A stretch of 64,000 bases of DNA from Eubacterium xylanophilum ATCC 35991 (GCF_000518685.1 NZ_JAEB01000011.1:54728-118727); one strand, 5' to 3'. Counted from the stretch's first letter, positions 16,611-25,162 are shown. Translations and numbers: made by a program. The notes: generated by a model from the letters alone, not told the origin.

Positions 16611-18160
16611 AGCACTTCCTCCAGATAATACAGTCCATTGTAAAATGCGCCGCATATCGAATCATAATCTTGCCAAGCATAAGTCGTCAGAGAAAGCCAT
16701 ATAATTGCATGCAACAACTTAATCTCGCTCTCGTCGGCACCTGTCAGTTCAAAGAAATCTTTCTCCAAATTCTCCCAACCATTTGACTCAATTTTCAGTC
16801 GAATTTCACCGCTTTCCAAATCTTTGGTTAGCTCTCCCCCCTCGCAGGAGTGTCCGCCTATAACGAGGTCGAACTGCTTTAAATTGAATTTATCATAATT
16901 CCCAACAACCGAATAATAAAGTTTCGCCCAATCATATCTCTCATCTCCATACAACTCTGTAAAACCAAAATATCCCCTGGGATCTATTAATACAGGTTCT
17001 CCACTATCTCTAATCATCAGATTTGAAAAAGTGCAGTCGCCATGTATCAGTGTAAACACCTTCGTTTTAATTTGGTTAAGCTTTCTCTCCAGTTCATCAG
17101 TGTGATAGAATATATTTCGACATAATCTGTCATTAATCTTAATACTCTTTTCCATTGCATATGGCACGAGATTCTGAATCTTGGACAATCGCTGCATAGT
17201 CTTGTTATAGTACGCCTCATGCATGCTAAAGGGATCAGCTAATATCGTATCTCTGCCATGAAGATCTTTCAGTGTCCCCACCAACGACTCAAGAATTTTT
17301 CTCTTGTCATCTGTTCCTAGGTTGCAATCATAAATATTCTTTCCCTTTATATTTTCCATCTTAAGGGGATTAGTCTCGTATATTTTAGGAATCCCCTCAA
17401 TGCCGAGATTTTTCACCTTATCATACCAAGCGCACTCCCTCACAGCGAGCTTGCGTCCCTGCTCATCTAGTGCCTCCTTGGTCAAAACATCACCATCAAC
17501 TGTTATCCTGTTAAATGGTCTAGTCTTGATTTGCTCAAGCTTATCATATTCCTCTAGAACTCCAAACTCCCTAGTTCCAGACATATCTACCGTCTTAAAA
17601 TGCTGATTATTCTCGGCAAACCATCTTACAAGCTCCCCACTTTGCGGAACATTTTTTAGAAAATCCTTGTTTTTAAATAAAAAGAAACCAGCAACGCCAT
17701 TTTCCACTGACCTCTCCTCAGAAAATTTTCCATTCTCAAACTTCCATCTACAAGGAAATGTTCCGGAAAGGCCAACGTAATCATATTCGATTGGTTTTTT
17801 GCTGTCGCTAGAGTACTCCTCTGGAAGCCAGAAGCCTTCCGGAAGAACTAAATCGGACCAAATTAGCATGAATGGTTCCCCCTCAGGCACCATTTCAAGA
17901 GCATTGGAAACTCCAGAACAAGTTCCAGTTCCTTCCGCGTCTACCACTTTATACTTTACCGTCGCAAATTCGGCGAGATATTTTCTTAAAACATCCTTTT
18001 TGTAATCTCCAATAATTATAAATCTTTTATCTGGATACTTTCTAAAAAGGTGGAATATCATAGGAAGATTATCCACTGGTACAAGGGCTTTGGGCTTATT
18101 TCTTGTTAAATGTCGGAGGCGCGTACCCTTTCCTCCCGCTTGAATAATTATGTACTTCAT
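16607..18160 (-). CDS. Bifunctional sugar nucleotidyltransferase/APH-fold kinase
   Basis: This 517-residue protein fuses two enzymes. Residues 1 to about 235 are a nucleotidyltransferase starting IIIQAGGKGTRLRHLTRNKP, with WSDLVLP as the metal-binding aspartate region. About 255-500 is an aminoglycoside-phosphotransferase/choline-kinase-type fold with the catalytic HGDCTFSNLM and the downstream Asp in VLIDPRGYFG. Kinase plus nucleotidyltransferase suggests phosphorylation then NDP (or CDP) activation of one small molecule. An unusual sugar is suggested by the SIS neighbour, and phosphocholine (LicA/LicC logic) is the main alternative. It overlaps its neighbours on both sides by 4 nt. Confidence 0.82.
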   Translation of the reverse strand: MKYIIIQAGGKGTRLRHLTRNKPKALVPVDNLPMIFHLFRKYPDKRFIIIGDYKKDVLRKYLAEFATVKYKVVDAEGTGTCSGVSNALEMVPEGEPFMLIWSDLVLPEGFWLPEEYSSDSKKPIEYDYVGLSGTFPCRWKFENGKFSEERSVENGVAGFFLFKNKDFLKNVPQSGELVRWFAENNQHFKTVDMSGTREFGVLEEYDKLEQIKTRPFNRITVDGDVLTKEALDEQGRKLAVRECAWYDKVKNLGIEGIPKIYETNPLKMENIKGKNIYDCNLGTDDKRKILESLVGTLKDLHGRDTILADPFSMHEAYYNKTMQRLSKIQNLVPYAMEKSIKINDRLCRNIFYHTDELERKLNQIKTKVFTLIHGDCTFSNLMIRDSGEPVLIDPRGYFGFTELYGDERYDWAKLYYSVVGNYDKFNLKQFDLVIGGHSCEGGELTKDLESGEIRLKIESNGWENLEKDFFELTGADESEIKLLHAIIWLSLTTYAWQDYDSICGAFYNGLYYLEEVL

Positions 18161-19287
18161 GTCATCACTCCTATATTATTTTGTTTTTTTACTTTTATAA
18201 AATCAATGTAATCGCTTAGTTTATATGCATCATTTTCCACCATTATATCGCCGTTAGACAAAAGGCAATCACTTTTTTTCATATGTATTCTAATACATTC
18301 TTTGTCATATTTTATCTCATTATAATCACAATTTTTCGAATCAAAATCATAGGTTAGCACCCCTCGCGAACCTCTTGGAAATAAGTGAATTTTGTTCTCT
18401 TGTAGCTTAAACCCACGAAAGAGAAGCGTTCCCTCAGCATCCCTGGCAAGCTCCTTAGGAAGGACAACTTCGCAATCATCCAAATCCGGGCGAATAAGTT
18501 TGTCCTCTCTTCCCGAAATCACAAGCTCTTTTTCTTCATAGGAAGCAACCGTCAAATATGGATATACTTTATTTTTGCATGGAGTATTAAATTTCTCAAT
18601 ATTCCATATTTTTTTTCTCAAATCATACCTTATAAGGGCATTTTCCTTTAGCGTGCAAACCAAACGATCCTGAATAATATTAATTCCCTTTAAACTCACA
18701 TCATATGGAGCCTTGATTTCTTGGTATTCTTTTTTCTTTTTATCGATTTTCATAATAATATTAGTATCTTTGACAGCGCAGTATATCATTCCTTTATGTT
18801 CAACAGCGCAAAAAGGCGCCAATATGTAGTCATCGTTGGCAACTTGCATTATCCTTTTCTTTACTACATCGTTGAGCCAATCGCATCTTTTCAGCGAATT
18901 ATCGTCAAAGTCAACCTTTAAGAAATCAGCATGTTTTCGCTCCGGAAAAAGTATGAACTCATTATTTACTTTTATTAGTTCTGAATAGTGTGGAATCTGA
19001 TTTGTATTAGATTGTATCCTGATATATTGAAATGAACCTGTTTCAGTATCGTATACAGAAATCCCCCATGCCACCATAGGAATGAAATACAATTTTGCCC
19101 CTATCTTCACAATCTTCCGATGAAGGTCGGGCTGCTTTGAATCTTCTTCTGGGAAAAAGCCCAAGAATTCTGCATTGCGTTCCCCTATTTTCACTCTAAA
19201 TAGTCCGTTGAAAAAAGTTTCAGAATAATAATAATATCCATTCACCTCTGCAATGTCGTTAAAATGCGCGTAACCTGTAATCTCCAT
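18157..19287 (-). CDS. Beta-propeller-like protein of unknown function
   Basis: I recognise no named family in these 376 residues. The sequence is a run of short beta-strand repeats, each with a hydrophobic strand, a turn and an aromatic (GYYYYSETFFNGLFRV, KLYFIPMVAWGISVYD, GMIYCAVKDTNIIMKIDKKK, LVCTLKENALIRYDLRKKIW). This spacing fits a six- or seven-bladed propeller. There is no signal peptide. It is the first gene of the glycan operon, behind a good promoter, and overlaps the kinase/nucleotidyltransferase gene by 4 nt. It could be a scaffold or sensor for the pathway, which is inference. Confidence 0.65.
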   Translation of the reverse strand: MEITGYAHFNDIAEVNGYYYYSETFFNGLFRVKIGERNAEFLGFFPEEDSKQPDLHRKIVKIGAKLYFIPMVAWGISVYDTETGSFQYIRIQSNTNQIPHYSELIKVNNEFILFPERKHADFLKVDFDDNSLKRCDWLNDVVKKRIMQVANDDYILAPFCAVEHKGMIYCAVKDTNIIMKIDKKKKEYQEIKAPYDVSLKGINIIQDRLVCTLKENALIRYDLRKKIWNIEKFNTPCKNKVYPYLTVASYEEKELVISGREDKLIRPDLDDCEVVLPKELARDAEGTLLFRGFKLQENKIHLFPRGSRGVLTYDFDSKNCDYNEIKYDKECIRIHMKKSDCLLSNGDIMVENDAYKLSDYIDFIKVKKQNNIGVMT

Positions 19288-19360
19288 ACTTTTTCTCCCT
19301 TTTCATGTGATTTTCCTGATGTTATTCACTAACATCCTTTATCTTTTTTCTTATAATAAC

Positions 19361-19389
19361 ATTTTACAATGAATTTCCCCTGATGTAAA
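19361..19389 (-). promoter_or_regulatory. SigA promoter of the glycan operon
   Basis: On the minus strand TTTACA (19389-19384), 17 nt, then TAAAAT (19366-19361). An inverted repeat, GATGTTA-TTCAC-TAACATC, sits in the leader at 19318-19336. A partial copy (GATGTTAG) lies upstream near 19390, so the site may be an operator. Confidence 0.7.
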
Positions 19390-19427
19390 GATGTTAGCCG
19401 CGTCTAATTGTTTCTTCTAAACAAGTC

Positions 19428-19456
19428 TTGAAATAACGCGTGTTATCGTGTATAAT
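19428..19456 (+). promoter_or_regulatory. Near-consensus promoter with no gene in front of it
   Basis: TTGAAA (19428-19433), 17 nt, TATAAT (19451-19456). The spacer contains the palindrome ATAACGCGTGTTAT. Downstream on the plus strand there are only very short frames before the opposed fic gene, so it would make an antisense RNA to fic or a small RNA. Confidence 0.55.
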
Positions 19457-19546
19457 GTAAGAGTTTTAAACACAATGCCCACGGGCAGAATATTTTAATG
19501 TTAATATGGAGAATTAATAGCTGATATTTTAAGCATATTCACAACC

Positions 19547-20155
19547 TCACTTCATCTCACTACTCCTATAAGTTACATACCCCTCATAATAGTAACTATA
19601 GTCAATTCCCTTCATATAGACTTCCCTATCCCCCACCTTGTCAGTCAAAGCTTCCTTCAGAAGGTGCTTTATCTCTATATCTCGAACAGGGCTCCGCTCC
19701 ATAGCAAGAAGGTAGTCTTCTTTCTCTATCTTACTCCAGTCCACAACCATGCCGAGCTCATTTTTAAAAATATTATCTAACCAAATCCTAGTGCTACGAC
19801 CATTTCCTTCTCGGAAGGGGTGAGCAACGTTCATCTCCACGTATTTTTCGACTATTTCATCGAAAGAAGACTGCGGCATCTTTTCTACATTTTCTAGTGC
19901 GGGTTTTAAGTACATTACGGGAGTAAATCTGAAGTTACCCTTTGCAATATTAACCTTTCTTATCTCACCTGCAAAATCATAGATTTCATCAAATAAAAAC
20001 TTGTGGATTTGCGCCAAAGAGTCAAATGTTCCGGGAGTCAAGCTGTCCATGAAACCGGATTCAAATAATTCGATTGCTTTTTTCTTGCTTATGCGTTCCT
20101 CTTCACGAGCAAGCTCTGCCGAATTTGCTATATTAAGCTTATTATCCAGTGCCAT
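19547..20155 (-). CDS. Fic-family protein adenylyltransferase
   Basis: The 202-residue protein is a single Fic domain with the full active-site motif HPFREGNGR at residues 112-120 (catalytic His112). This is the canonical form for AMP transfer to a target protein. The C-terminal segment contains SYYYEG (Ser187 to Gly192), which matches the inhibitory (S/T)xxxE(G/N) motif. Placed at the C-terminus in a short stand-alone protein, it points to a class III, self-inhibited Fic like the Neisseria enzyme. No separate antitoxin gene is visible. The target is unknown. It is monocistronic with its own promoter. Confidence 0.9.
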   Translation of the reverse strand: MALDNKLNIANSAELAREEERISKKKAIELFESGFMDSLTPGTFDSLAQIHKFLFDEIYDFAGEIRKVNIAKGNFRFTPVMYLKPALENVEKMPQSSFDEIVEKYVEMNVAHPFREGNGRSTRIWLDNIFKNELGMVVDWSKIEKEDYLLAMERSPVRDIEIKHLLKEALTDKVGDREVYMKGIDYSYYYEGYVTYRSSEMK

Positions 20156-20230
20156 ACTGTAAACTCCTTTCTCACATCCTTCAATGTTGGGATTAAATTC
20201 TTAGGAATATTTGCCAATACCAACACATTT

Positions 20231-20259
20231 ATTTTACCACAAATTGGGCTATAATACAA
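20231..20259 (-). promoter_or_regulatory. SigA promoter of fic
   Basis: On the minus strand TTGTAT (20259-20254), 17 nt, then TAAAAT (20236-20231). The leader contains a TTGGCAAA stretch. Confidence 0.65.
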
Positions 20260-20334
20260 CCAAAGACTCAGCTGTGACGAGGAAGTCCATATGAGTCAAA
20301 TCGTCATTGGGGAGAAAATATTTGTTCTTGTCTA

Positions 20335-20363
20335 TTGAATCAAATGCTGTTTTCGTTTATAAT
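20335..20363 (+). promoter_or_regulatory. SigA promoter of the OFA transporter
   Basis: TTGAAT (20335-20340), 17 nt, TATAAT (20358-20363), about 50 nt before the ATG. A small GC-rich inverted stretch, GCCCTCAGGGC, lies in the leader near 20383. Confidence 0.8.
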
Positions 20364-20413
20364 AAAATGGTTTAGAAAAACACGCCCTCAGGGCATAAAA
20401 ACAATGGAGTGAT

Positions 20414-21817
20414 ATGATGAATAATAATCAAAAAAGCACAGGATGGCGCGCCAACAAGTGGATTCGCGCAGCTATCCCAGCATTACTATTGCACTTTAGT
20501 ATTGGAACAGTTTACTGTTGGTCCCTCTTTAGCGAAGCGATTTCAGCGGATATTGGTTGGGGCAAACCCGCTGTTGAGTGGGCATTTAGCTTTGCAATCT
20601 TTTTCCTCGGAATGTCAGCTGCATTTCTTGGAAAAATCGTGGAGAAAAACATACACCTTTCCTCATTGATTGCAACAATCTGCTTTGCTGTAGGGATGGC
20701 CGGAACCGGATTCTTTATCTACTATGGTTCAAACCACACCCACTCAGTGCTTGCTCTGGTCGGCATATATGTTTGCTATGGATTGATCATGGGAATCGGA
20801 CTCGGAACGGGATATTTATCTCCTGTCAAAACACTTATGTTGTGGTTTAAGGAACGCAAAGGACTTGCTACAGGTCTGGCGGTTGCTGGATTTGGTGGTG
20901 CAAAGGCTATTGCCAGCCCGGTTATGGAGTGGCTTCAGCCAAAAGTTGGAACAAGTACTATGTTCTACATCCTCGCGGGTGTATATTTCATTATGATGTT
21001 TGTGGGGCATCTTCTTCTCAAGAAGCCTGACGGATGGGTTGAGCCTACCAATACAGACAAAAGCCAGAGCATACTTGCAACAATCAAGACCAAGGGATGG
21101 GCAAACTACATCGGCATATGGGTAATGTTCTATATCAACATCACATGCGGACTCGCCCTCATTTCCCAGGAGAAAATGATCGTCAAATGCGTTGGTCTCG
21201 CGGCTTTCGCGGGAATCATCTCGACATTCTCTGCAATATTCAATGCAGCAGGACGACTGGGATTCTCGGCTTGGGCAGATAGTTTGAAAGACAGAAATAC
21301 TATTTACAAGCTCATCTTCACGATTTCAATCGCCCTTACAGGCCTTGTCATCGTAACCAGCGGAATTAAGAATGCCGCACTATCAACTGCGGGCTTCACA
21401 GATATAAGCATACAAAATATGCTACTTGTTGTCCTTGTGTTGGCTTTGATTTTCATGGTAAATGCCGGATACGGCGGAGGATTTTCCAATGTACCTACTC
21501 TTCTCTCAGACCACTATGGAATGGGAAATATCAGTGCAATTCACGGAATCACCCTCTCAGCTTGGGCGTTTGCAGGACTCAGCGGAAACCAGCTGGCAAC
21601 ATGGATTGTAAGTAAGTTTGGCACACCAATCAAGGGAACTCTTCACGGCGATGAGGTTGTAATAAATCCTACCGGATACCAGTATGTACTTTACGCGACA
21701 ATCGCACTATACTTGATTGCACTCTGTATGTCAGTTTTCTTTGTAAAAAAAAGTGATAAAGCATTAGCAGCATCGAATAACAAAGATGATGATTCATTGG
21801 TAAAGGCTGCGGAATAA
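20414..21817 (+). CDS. OFA-family MFS transporter
   Basis: The 467-residue protein has 12 predicted membrane segments of the major facilitator superfamily. It opens with the oxalate/formate antiporter-family signature around LLHFSIGTVYCWSLFSEAIS and has the loop KERKGLATGLAVAGFGGAKA between segments 4 and 5. The family exchanges small carboxylates such as oxalate and formate, and many members have other monocarboxylate substrates. Nothing adjacent fixes the substrate here. Overlapping ATGs at 20414 and 20417 follow GGAG. It is a single-gene transcript ending in the hairpin repeats before the convergent ATPase gene. Confidence 0.9.
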   Translation: MMNNNQKSTGWRANKWIRAAIPALLLHFSIGTVYCWSLFSEAISADIGWGKPAVEWAFSFAIFFLGMSAAFLGKIVEKNIHLSSLIATICFAVGMAGTGFFIYYGSNHTHSVLALVGIYVCYGLIMGIGLGTGYLSPVKTLMLWFKERKGLATGLAVAGFGGAKAIASPVMEWLQPKVGTSTMFYILAGVYFIMMFVGHLLLKKPDGWVEPTNTDKSQSILATIKTKGWANYIGIWVMFYINITCGLALISQEKMIVKCVGLAAFAGIISTFSAIFNAAGRLGFSAWADSLKDRNTIYKLIFTISIALTGLVIVTSGIKNAALSTAGFTDISIQNMLLVVLVLALIFMVNAGYGGGFSNVPTLLSDHYGMGNISAIHGITLSAWAFAGLSGNQLATWIVSKFGTPIKGTLHGDEVVINPTGYQYVLYATIALYLIALCMSVFFVKKSDKALAASNNKDDDSLVKAAE

Positions 21818-21819
21818 TT

Positions 21820-21910
21820 GTCTTACGAACGACGTGAGTAAGACCAGCGATATGCGTTTCCTATTAATGTCTTACGACCACAGTGAGTAAGACCAGCGAT
21901 ATGCGTTTCC
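21820..21910 (+). repeat. Two tandem copies of the GTCTTACGACC hairpin repeat
   Basis: Copies at 21820-21861 and 21869-21910. Each has GTCTTACGA, a variable loop, GAGTAAGAC, then CAGCGATATGCGTTTCC. The GTCTTAC/GTAAGAC arms pair. They lie between convergent genes. The same element recurs at 24330, 25036, 25079, 25688, 34838, 34888 and 47039. Confidence 0.85.
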
Positions 21911-21941
21911 AATAAATATAGAACCTAACAGCAATGAGATA

Positions 21942-21965
21942 GGGAGTAGAGGCAACTCTACTCCC
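21942..21965 (+). terminator. Perfect 10-bp hairpin between convergent genes
   Basis: GGGAGTAGAG, a GCAA tetraloop, then CTCTACTCCC. On the plus strand the loop is a GNRA tetraloop, but there is no T tract on either strand. It overlaps the stop codon of the AAA_14 ATPase gene. Confidence 0.5.
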
Positions 21966-23244
21966 TTAAACATCCTATTGGCACAATATATATACCGTCT
22001 TCCCTTCGATATGCATAATCACCCACTCCCACAACAATCATCATAAATGATGGTTCACGCATCTTGTCTGTATCTATCTTAGCTTTTAAAGCTTTAAGGT
22101 TTTTTACACCCTCTTCTATAAGCTTACTACCACCCAACTTTATCTCGGCAAAACCATATTTCCCATTTCTTAGATGTATTACTGTATCGCACTCAAGACC
22201 ATTTTTATCTCTGTAGTGAAAAACCTCGCCACCATGATACTCTGAATAAACACGCAAATCTCTAACGCAAAGAGACTCAAACATCAATCCCATTGTAGTT
22301 AAATCTTCACATAAATCATTAGGTCCAATTCCCAGTGCTGCTACTGCAATGGACGGATCAACAAAATAACGTGTATCGGACGTACGTATTGCCGTTTTAG
22401 ACCTCAGATTAGGATTCCACGCTTGCATATCTTCCACAACGAATATTTTTTTTAGAGCATTAATATATGATCCAACAGTATCTACACTTAAAGAATCCAC
22501 ATCATTAATTCTGATATCATCTCTAAAAGTGGTATTCGGTACTTGTGCTCCCTGATTCCTCGCAAATGATTTCATCAATCTCTTTACTCTCTCTGGATTC
22601 TTATTAACTCCATCTGCTCGATTTATATCAGATTTTACAACCGCATCATAGTAATCATATGATTGCATAAGAGCAGGTTTTTCACGCATTCCGATAGCCC
22701 TTGGCCATCCACCTCTAGCGATCAAAAATGCCAAATTATTAATATCCAAACTATTAGAACCACTTATCTTTTTAGGAGCATTAAATATCTCTCCTAGGCT
22801 TACTTCACCGGTTGATTCTCCAGATTCATAAAGTGACATTGGTCGCATCATCATCCATGAGAATCTTCCAGTCCCTGAATGTTTGATTTCCTTAGATTCT
22901 ATAGGCACTGCTGAACCAGTAAGAATGAATTGTCCCTCATCCCCTCTTGTATCTATTTCGTATCTTATCGCGTCCCATAGTTTTGGTGCAATCTGCCACT
23001 CATCAATAAGACGCGGTGTATTCCCTAGTAGCAACTGGTGCGGAGCAACATCAGCCATTTCTATGTTGGAATCTCTCTTCGATGGCTCATCCATTCTAAG
23101 TGTGCTGTTTGAGACCTGGAGTGCTGTTGTAGTTTTTCCACACCATTTGGGTCCTTCTATGACAACAGCTCCTTTCGCTTCAAGCTTGTCCTTTAGAATA
23201 TCATCTACTATTCGTGCTCTATATTCTTTCAATTCAGCCACCAC
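21958..23244 (-). CDS. AAA_14/DUF4143-type ATPase
   Basis: The 428-residue protein has an N-terminal P-loop with an atypical spacing, EGPKWCGKTTTALQ, then a Walker B-like PRLIDEWQIAP and sensor QFILTGSA (AAA_14 family). The C-terminal part from about residue 215 is a DUF4143 domain ending in a nuclease-like core with ECDTVIHLRNGKYGFAEIKL (D, E and K in the PD-(D/E)XK order). The function of the family is unsettled. These are common, often horizontally spread genes. The start is GTG 23244. A direct-repeat array precedes the promoter. Confidence 0.88.
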   Translation of the reverse strand: MVAELKEYRARIVDDILKDKLEAKGAVVIEGPKWCGKTTTALQVSNSTLRMDEPSKRDSNIEMADVAPHQLLLGNTPRLIDEWQIAPKLWDAIRYEIDTRGDEGQFILTGSAVPIESKEIKHSGTGRFSWMMMRPMSLYESGESTGEVSLGEIFNAPKKISGSNSLDINNLAFLIARGGWPRAIGMREKPALMQSYDYYDAVVKSDINRADGVNKNPERVKRLMKSFARNQGAQVPNTTFRDDIRINDVDSLSVDTVGSYINALKKIFVVEDMQAWNPNLRSKTAIRTSDTRYFVDPSIAVAALGIGPNDLCEDLTTMGLMFESLCVRDLRVYSEYHGGEVFHYRDKNGLECDTVIHLRNGKYGFAEIKLGGSKLIEEGVKNLKALKAKIDTDKMREPSFMMIVVGVGDYAYRREDGIYIVPIGCLRE

Positions 23245-23256
23245 CTTTCACCAATA

Positions 23257-23285
23257 AGATTACCCCATTTCCCGCCAATTGTCAA
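23257..23285 (-). promoter_or_regulatory. SigA promoter of the AAA_14 gene
   Basis: On the minus strand TTGACA (23285-23280), 17 nt, then TAATCT (23262-23257). The spacer contains TTGGCGG, the same TTGGC core as the upstream repeats. Confidence 0.75.
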
Positions 23286-23290
23286 TATTT

Positions 23291-23378
23291 TTCCTTGAGT
23301 TGGCCGAATATTATTCCGTGAGTTGGCTGATTTTTATTCCTTGAGTTGGCCGATTATCATTCCTTGAGTTGGCTATTT
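23291..23378. repeat. Four direct repeats with a 23-bp period upstream of the AAA_14 promoter
   Basis: TTCCTTGAGTTGGC(C/T)GA-type units start at 23291, 23314, 23337 and 23360, exactly 23 nt apart. They lie immediately upstream of the -35 element of the AAA_14 gene. The constant spacing of about two helical turns suggests cooperative protein binding on one face of the DNA. Confidence 0.85.
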
Positions 23379-23389
23379 TTTCTCCTACA

Positions 23390-24301
23390 TCAATTCTCCC
23401 CCAACTCCTTCATAGCGTCCGCAAAGCCACCAACAACAGTCGCACCTGCCAGCGCCGGATCCGCCTTTAGAGCTGCATCCCTCTGAATATTTCTGACAAT
23501 TCCCGAATCCTTCTCCGTAATCCGGAACACCTCAAACGCAAGCGAAACAAGCTCAATCCCGCGGTTCTCACGGAGCTTTTCACTGGCTTTCTCAACGACT
23601 TTTCTCTCTATCTCCGGAAGACGTCCGCCTATAGAAGATGGCCTCATTCCTTCACCGGAAAATGTTCCGACAGCCGCAACTATCTCACTTGTAACCTCTG
23701 CTTTTACATGATTTATCAGATAGGCGACGGAATATTTTCTTTCAACATTTCCAATCATAAGCTTATAGATTCGCTCCGGATTGCACACTCTAAATGAAAA
23801 CACGCCAGATATAATCAAGGAGCAGTCGATATCCAGATTGTTCTTTTCATCCTTAATCCTAAATGGAATGCCTACATCGGTTCCAAAGGCATTCCCCGGA
23901 ATTTCCTTGGTGTTAAAATAATATACTCTCTGTACAACTGCAGGCGCATCTCCTCCATACGAGATTCTACGTCCGACTTCTTTGAGAAGGGATTTTAGCG
24001 ATGATCCACCCACAATACTTGGCGACACACCACTTGAAAAAACATGCTCTCCGGGCTCTGCAAATATTGATATAACCTTGCCACTGCTGACGACTATGGC
24101 CGCCTGTCCATCAGCCACCGCAATAGTTGAGCCATCTGTAATCACATCAGATTGCGCTGTGTTTGACGAGTCCGACGAAACCCTCTTCTCTCCTCGCACC
24201 ATGATTGTGTCGGCCGGAATGGATTCACAATAGAAGAATTCTTTCCATTGATCCGCCGCCAAACCACTGACAGACGCGGTTGTCGCTTTTATAATCCCCA
24301 T
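23390..24301 (-). CDS. SPFH-domain protein (YdjI-like)
   Basis: The 303-residue protein matches the YdjI-type SPFH (band-7-like) group. It has an N-terminal EFFYCESIPADTIMVRG, the central SPFH fold with IFAEPGEHVFSSG and RVYYFNTKEIPGNAFGT, and a helical C-terminal part. In Bacillus the relative YdjI recruits a PspA-type protein to the membrane under envelope stress. Most homologues end in a zinc ribbon. This one stops at ELGEN without any CxxC pair, so it may be a short form. No pspA-like gene is adjacent. GAGGTGA precedes the ATG. Confidence 0.8.
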   Translation of the reverse strand: MGIIKATTASVSGLAADQWKEFFYCESIPADTIMVRGEKRVSSDSSNTAQSDVITDGSTIAVADGQAAIVVSSGKVISIFAEPGEHVFSSGVSPSIVGGSSLKSLLKEVGRRISYGGDAPAVVQRVYYFNTKEIPGNAFGTDVGIPFRIKDEKNNLDIDCSLIISGVFSFRVCNPERIYKLMIGNVERKYSVAYLINHVKAEVTSEIVAAVGTFSGEGMRPSSIGGRLPEIERKVVEKASEKLRENRGIELVSLAFEVFRITEKDSGIVRNIQRDAALKADPALAGATVVGGFADAMKELGEN

Positions 24302-24329
24302 AAAATCACCTCATGCGTTTCCTCTTAAT

Positions 24330-24371
24330 GTCTTACGACTGGAAGGAGTAAGACCAGCAGAATGCGATTCC
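24330..24371 (+). repeat. One copy of the GTCTTACGACC hairpin repeat
   Basis: GTCTTACGACT, loop, GAGTAAGACCAGC, then AATGCGATTCC. A partial tail ATGCGTTTCC at 24313-24322 just before it suggests that a second copy decayed here. It lies between the flavin reductase and SPFH genes. Confidence 0.8.
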
Positions 24372-24373
24372 CC

Positions 24374-24847
24374 TTAATGAATCACATCTACAACCTCGCC
24401 AATATACATATCATGATGGTCATGGTCTGCATACATTGCATCAACTATTTCCTTTGGCATATTGGCTTCATCCAGGCGTTGCATAAAAAGCTTCTTACAC
24501 ACCAGAGTAACCTCAGCTTCCTTAAATCCCATGGACTCACCAACCTTTTGGGCTGTGAATCCTGATTCATTCATCTTGTCCATGTCTCTTCCCGACTTTG
24601 AACCAAGTACCCCCAACTCCTTCTTATATTGTTCTGGGAAGAAGCTGATAGTAAAATAGTCATTATTATCCATGAATTCATGCGTATAACGAGACTCTCT
24701 GACATACACTGTAGCCACCGGCTTGTTCCAAATTGTGCCTAGGCCACCCCAACTGATTGTCATTGTATTAAAACTCTTCTCATTTCCTGCTGTGAGAAGC
24801 GCCCATTTCTTGTCATATTGTCCAAAAATCTCTGTATTAAATTCCAT
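24374..24847 (-). CDS. Flavin reductase-like FMN-binding protein
   Basis: The 157-residue protein has the flavin-reductase split-barrel pattern: FNTMTISWGGLGTIWNKPVA for FMN phosphate contact, YTHEFMDNNDYFTISFF, then KELGVLGSKSGRDMDKM. It would reduce or carry flavin (or a similar cofactor) in the cytoplasm; the partner is unknown. Length is normal for small anaerobe versions. GGAGG lies before the ATG, and a promoter of its own is upstream. The histidine-rich HDHHDMYIGEV near the C-terminus is usual for this group. Confidence 0.88.
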   Translation of the reverse strand: MEFNTEIFGQYDKKWALLTAGNEKSFNTMTISWGGLGTIWNKPVATVYVRESRYTHEFMDNNDYFTISFFPEQYKKELGVLGSKSGRDMDKMNESGFTAQKVGESMGFKEAEVTLVCKKLFMQRLDEANMPKEIVDAMYADHDHHDMYIGEVVDVIH

Positions 24848-24921
24848 TATTCTTACCTCCGTTTACAGTCAATTCTTTTTTAATAAATTATAAATATATC
24901 ACCGCCAACGCCCACAGATTT

Positions 24922-24950
24922 ATTCTAACACAAAAGCAACTACATCTCAA
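24922..24950 (-). promoter_or_regulatory. SigA promoter of the flavin reductase gene
   Basis: On the minus strand TTGAGA (24950-24945), 17 nt, then TAGAAT (24927-24922). Confidence 0.65.
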
Positions 24951-25035
24951 CCTAGGCTGCAGACCTTTCTATTCTTGCTTGAATGCAGGTATATACTATT
25001 GCTATCAAACTACTGATCATTACTTCTGCAGCAAT

Positions 25036-25120
25036 GTCTTACGACCATAGGGAGTAAGACCAGCAACATGCGTTTATTGTCTTACGACCATAGGGAGTAA
25101 GATCAGCGATATGCGATTCC
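25036..25120 (+). repeat. Two tandem copies of the GTCTTACGACC hairpin repeat
   Basis: Copies at 25036-25076 and 25079-25120 have almost identical arms (GTCTTACGACCATAGGGAG then TAAGA(C/T)CAGC). The second ends ATATGCGATTCC. They precede the 73-nt tandem array. Confidence 0.85.
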
Positions 25121-25162
25121 CCTATATGCGGATGTTTCTTGTATCCCTCACTCTTTCTCGAA

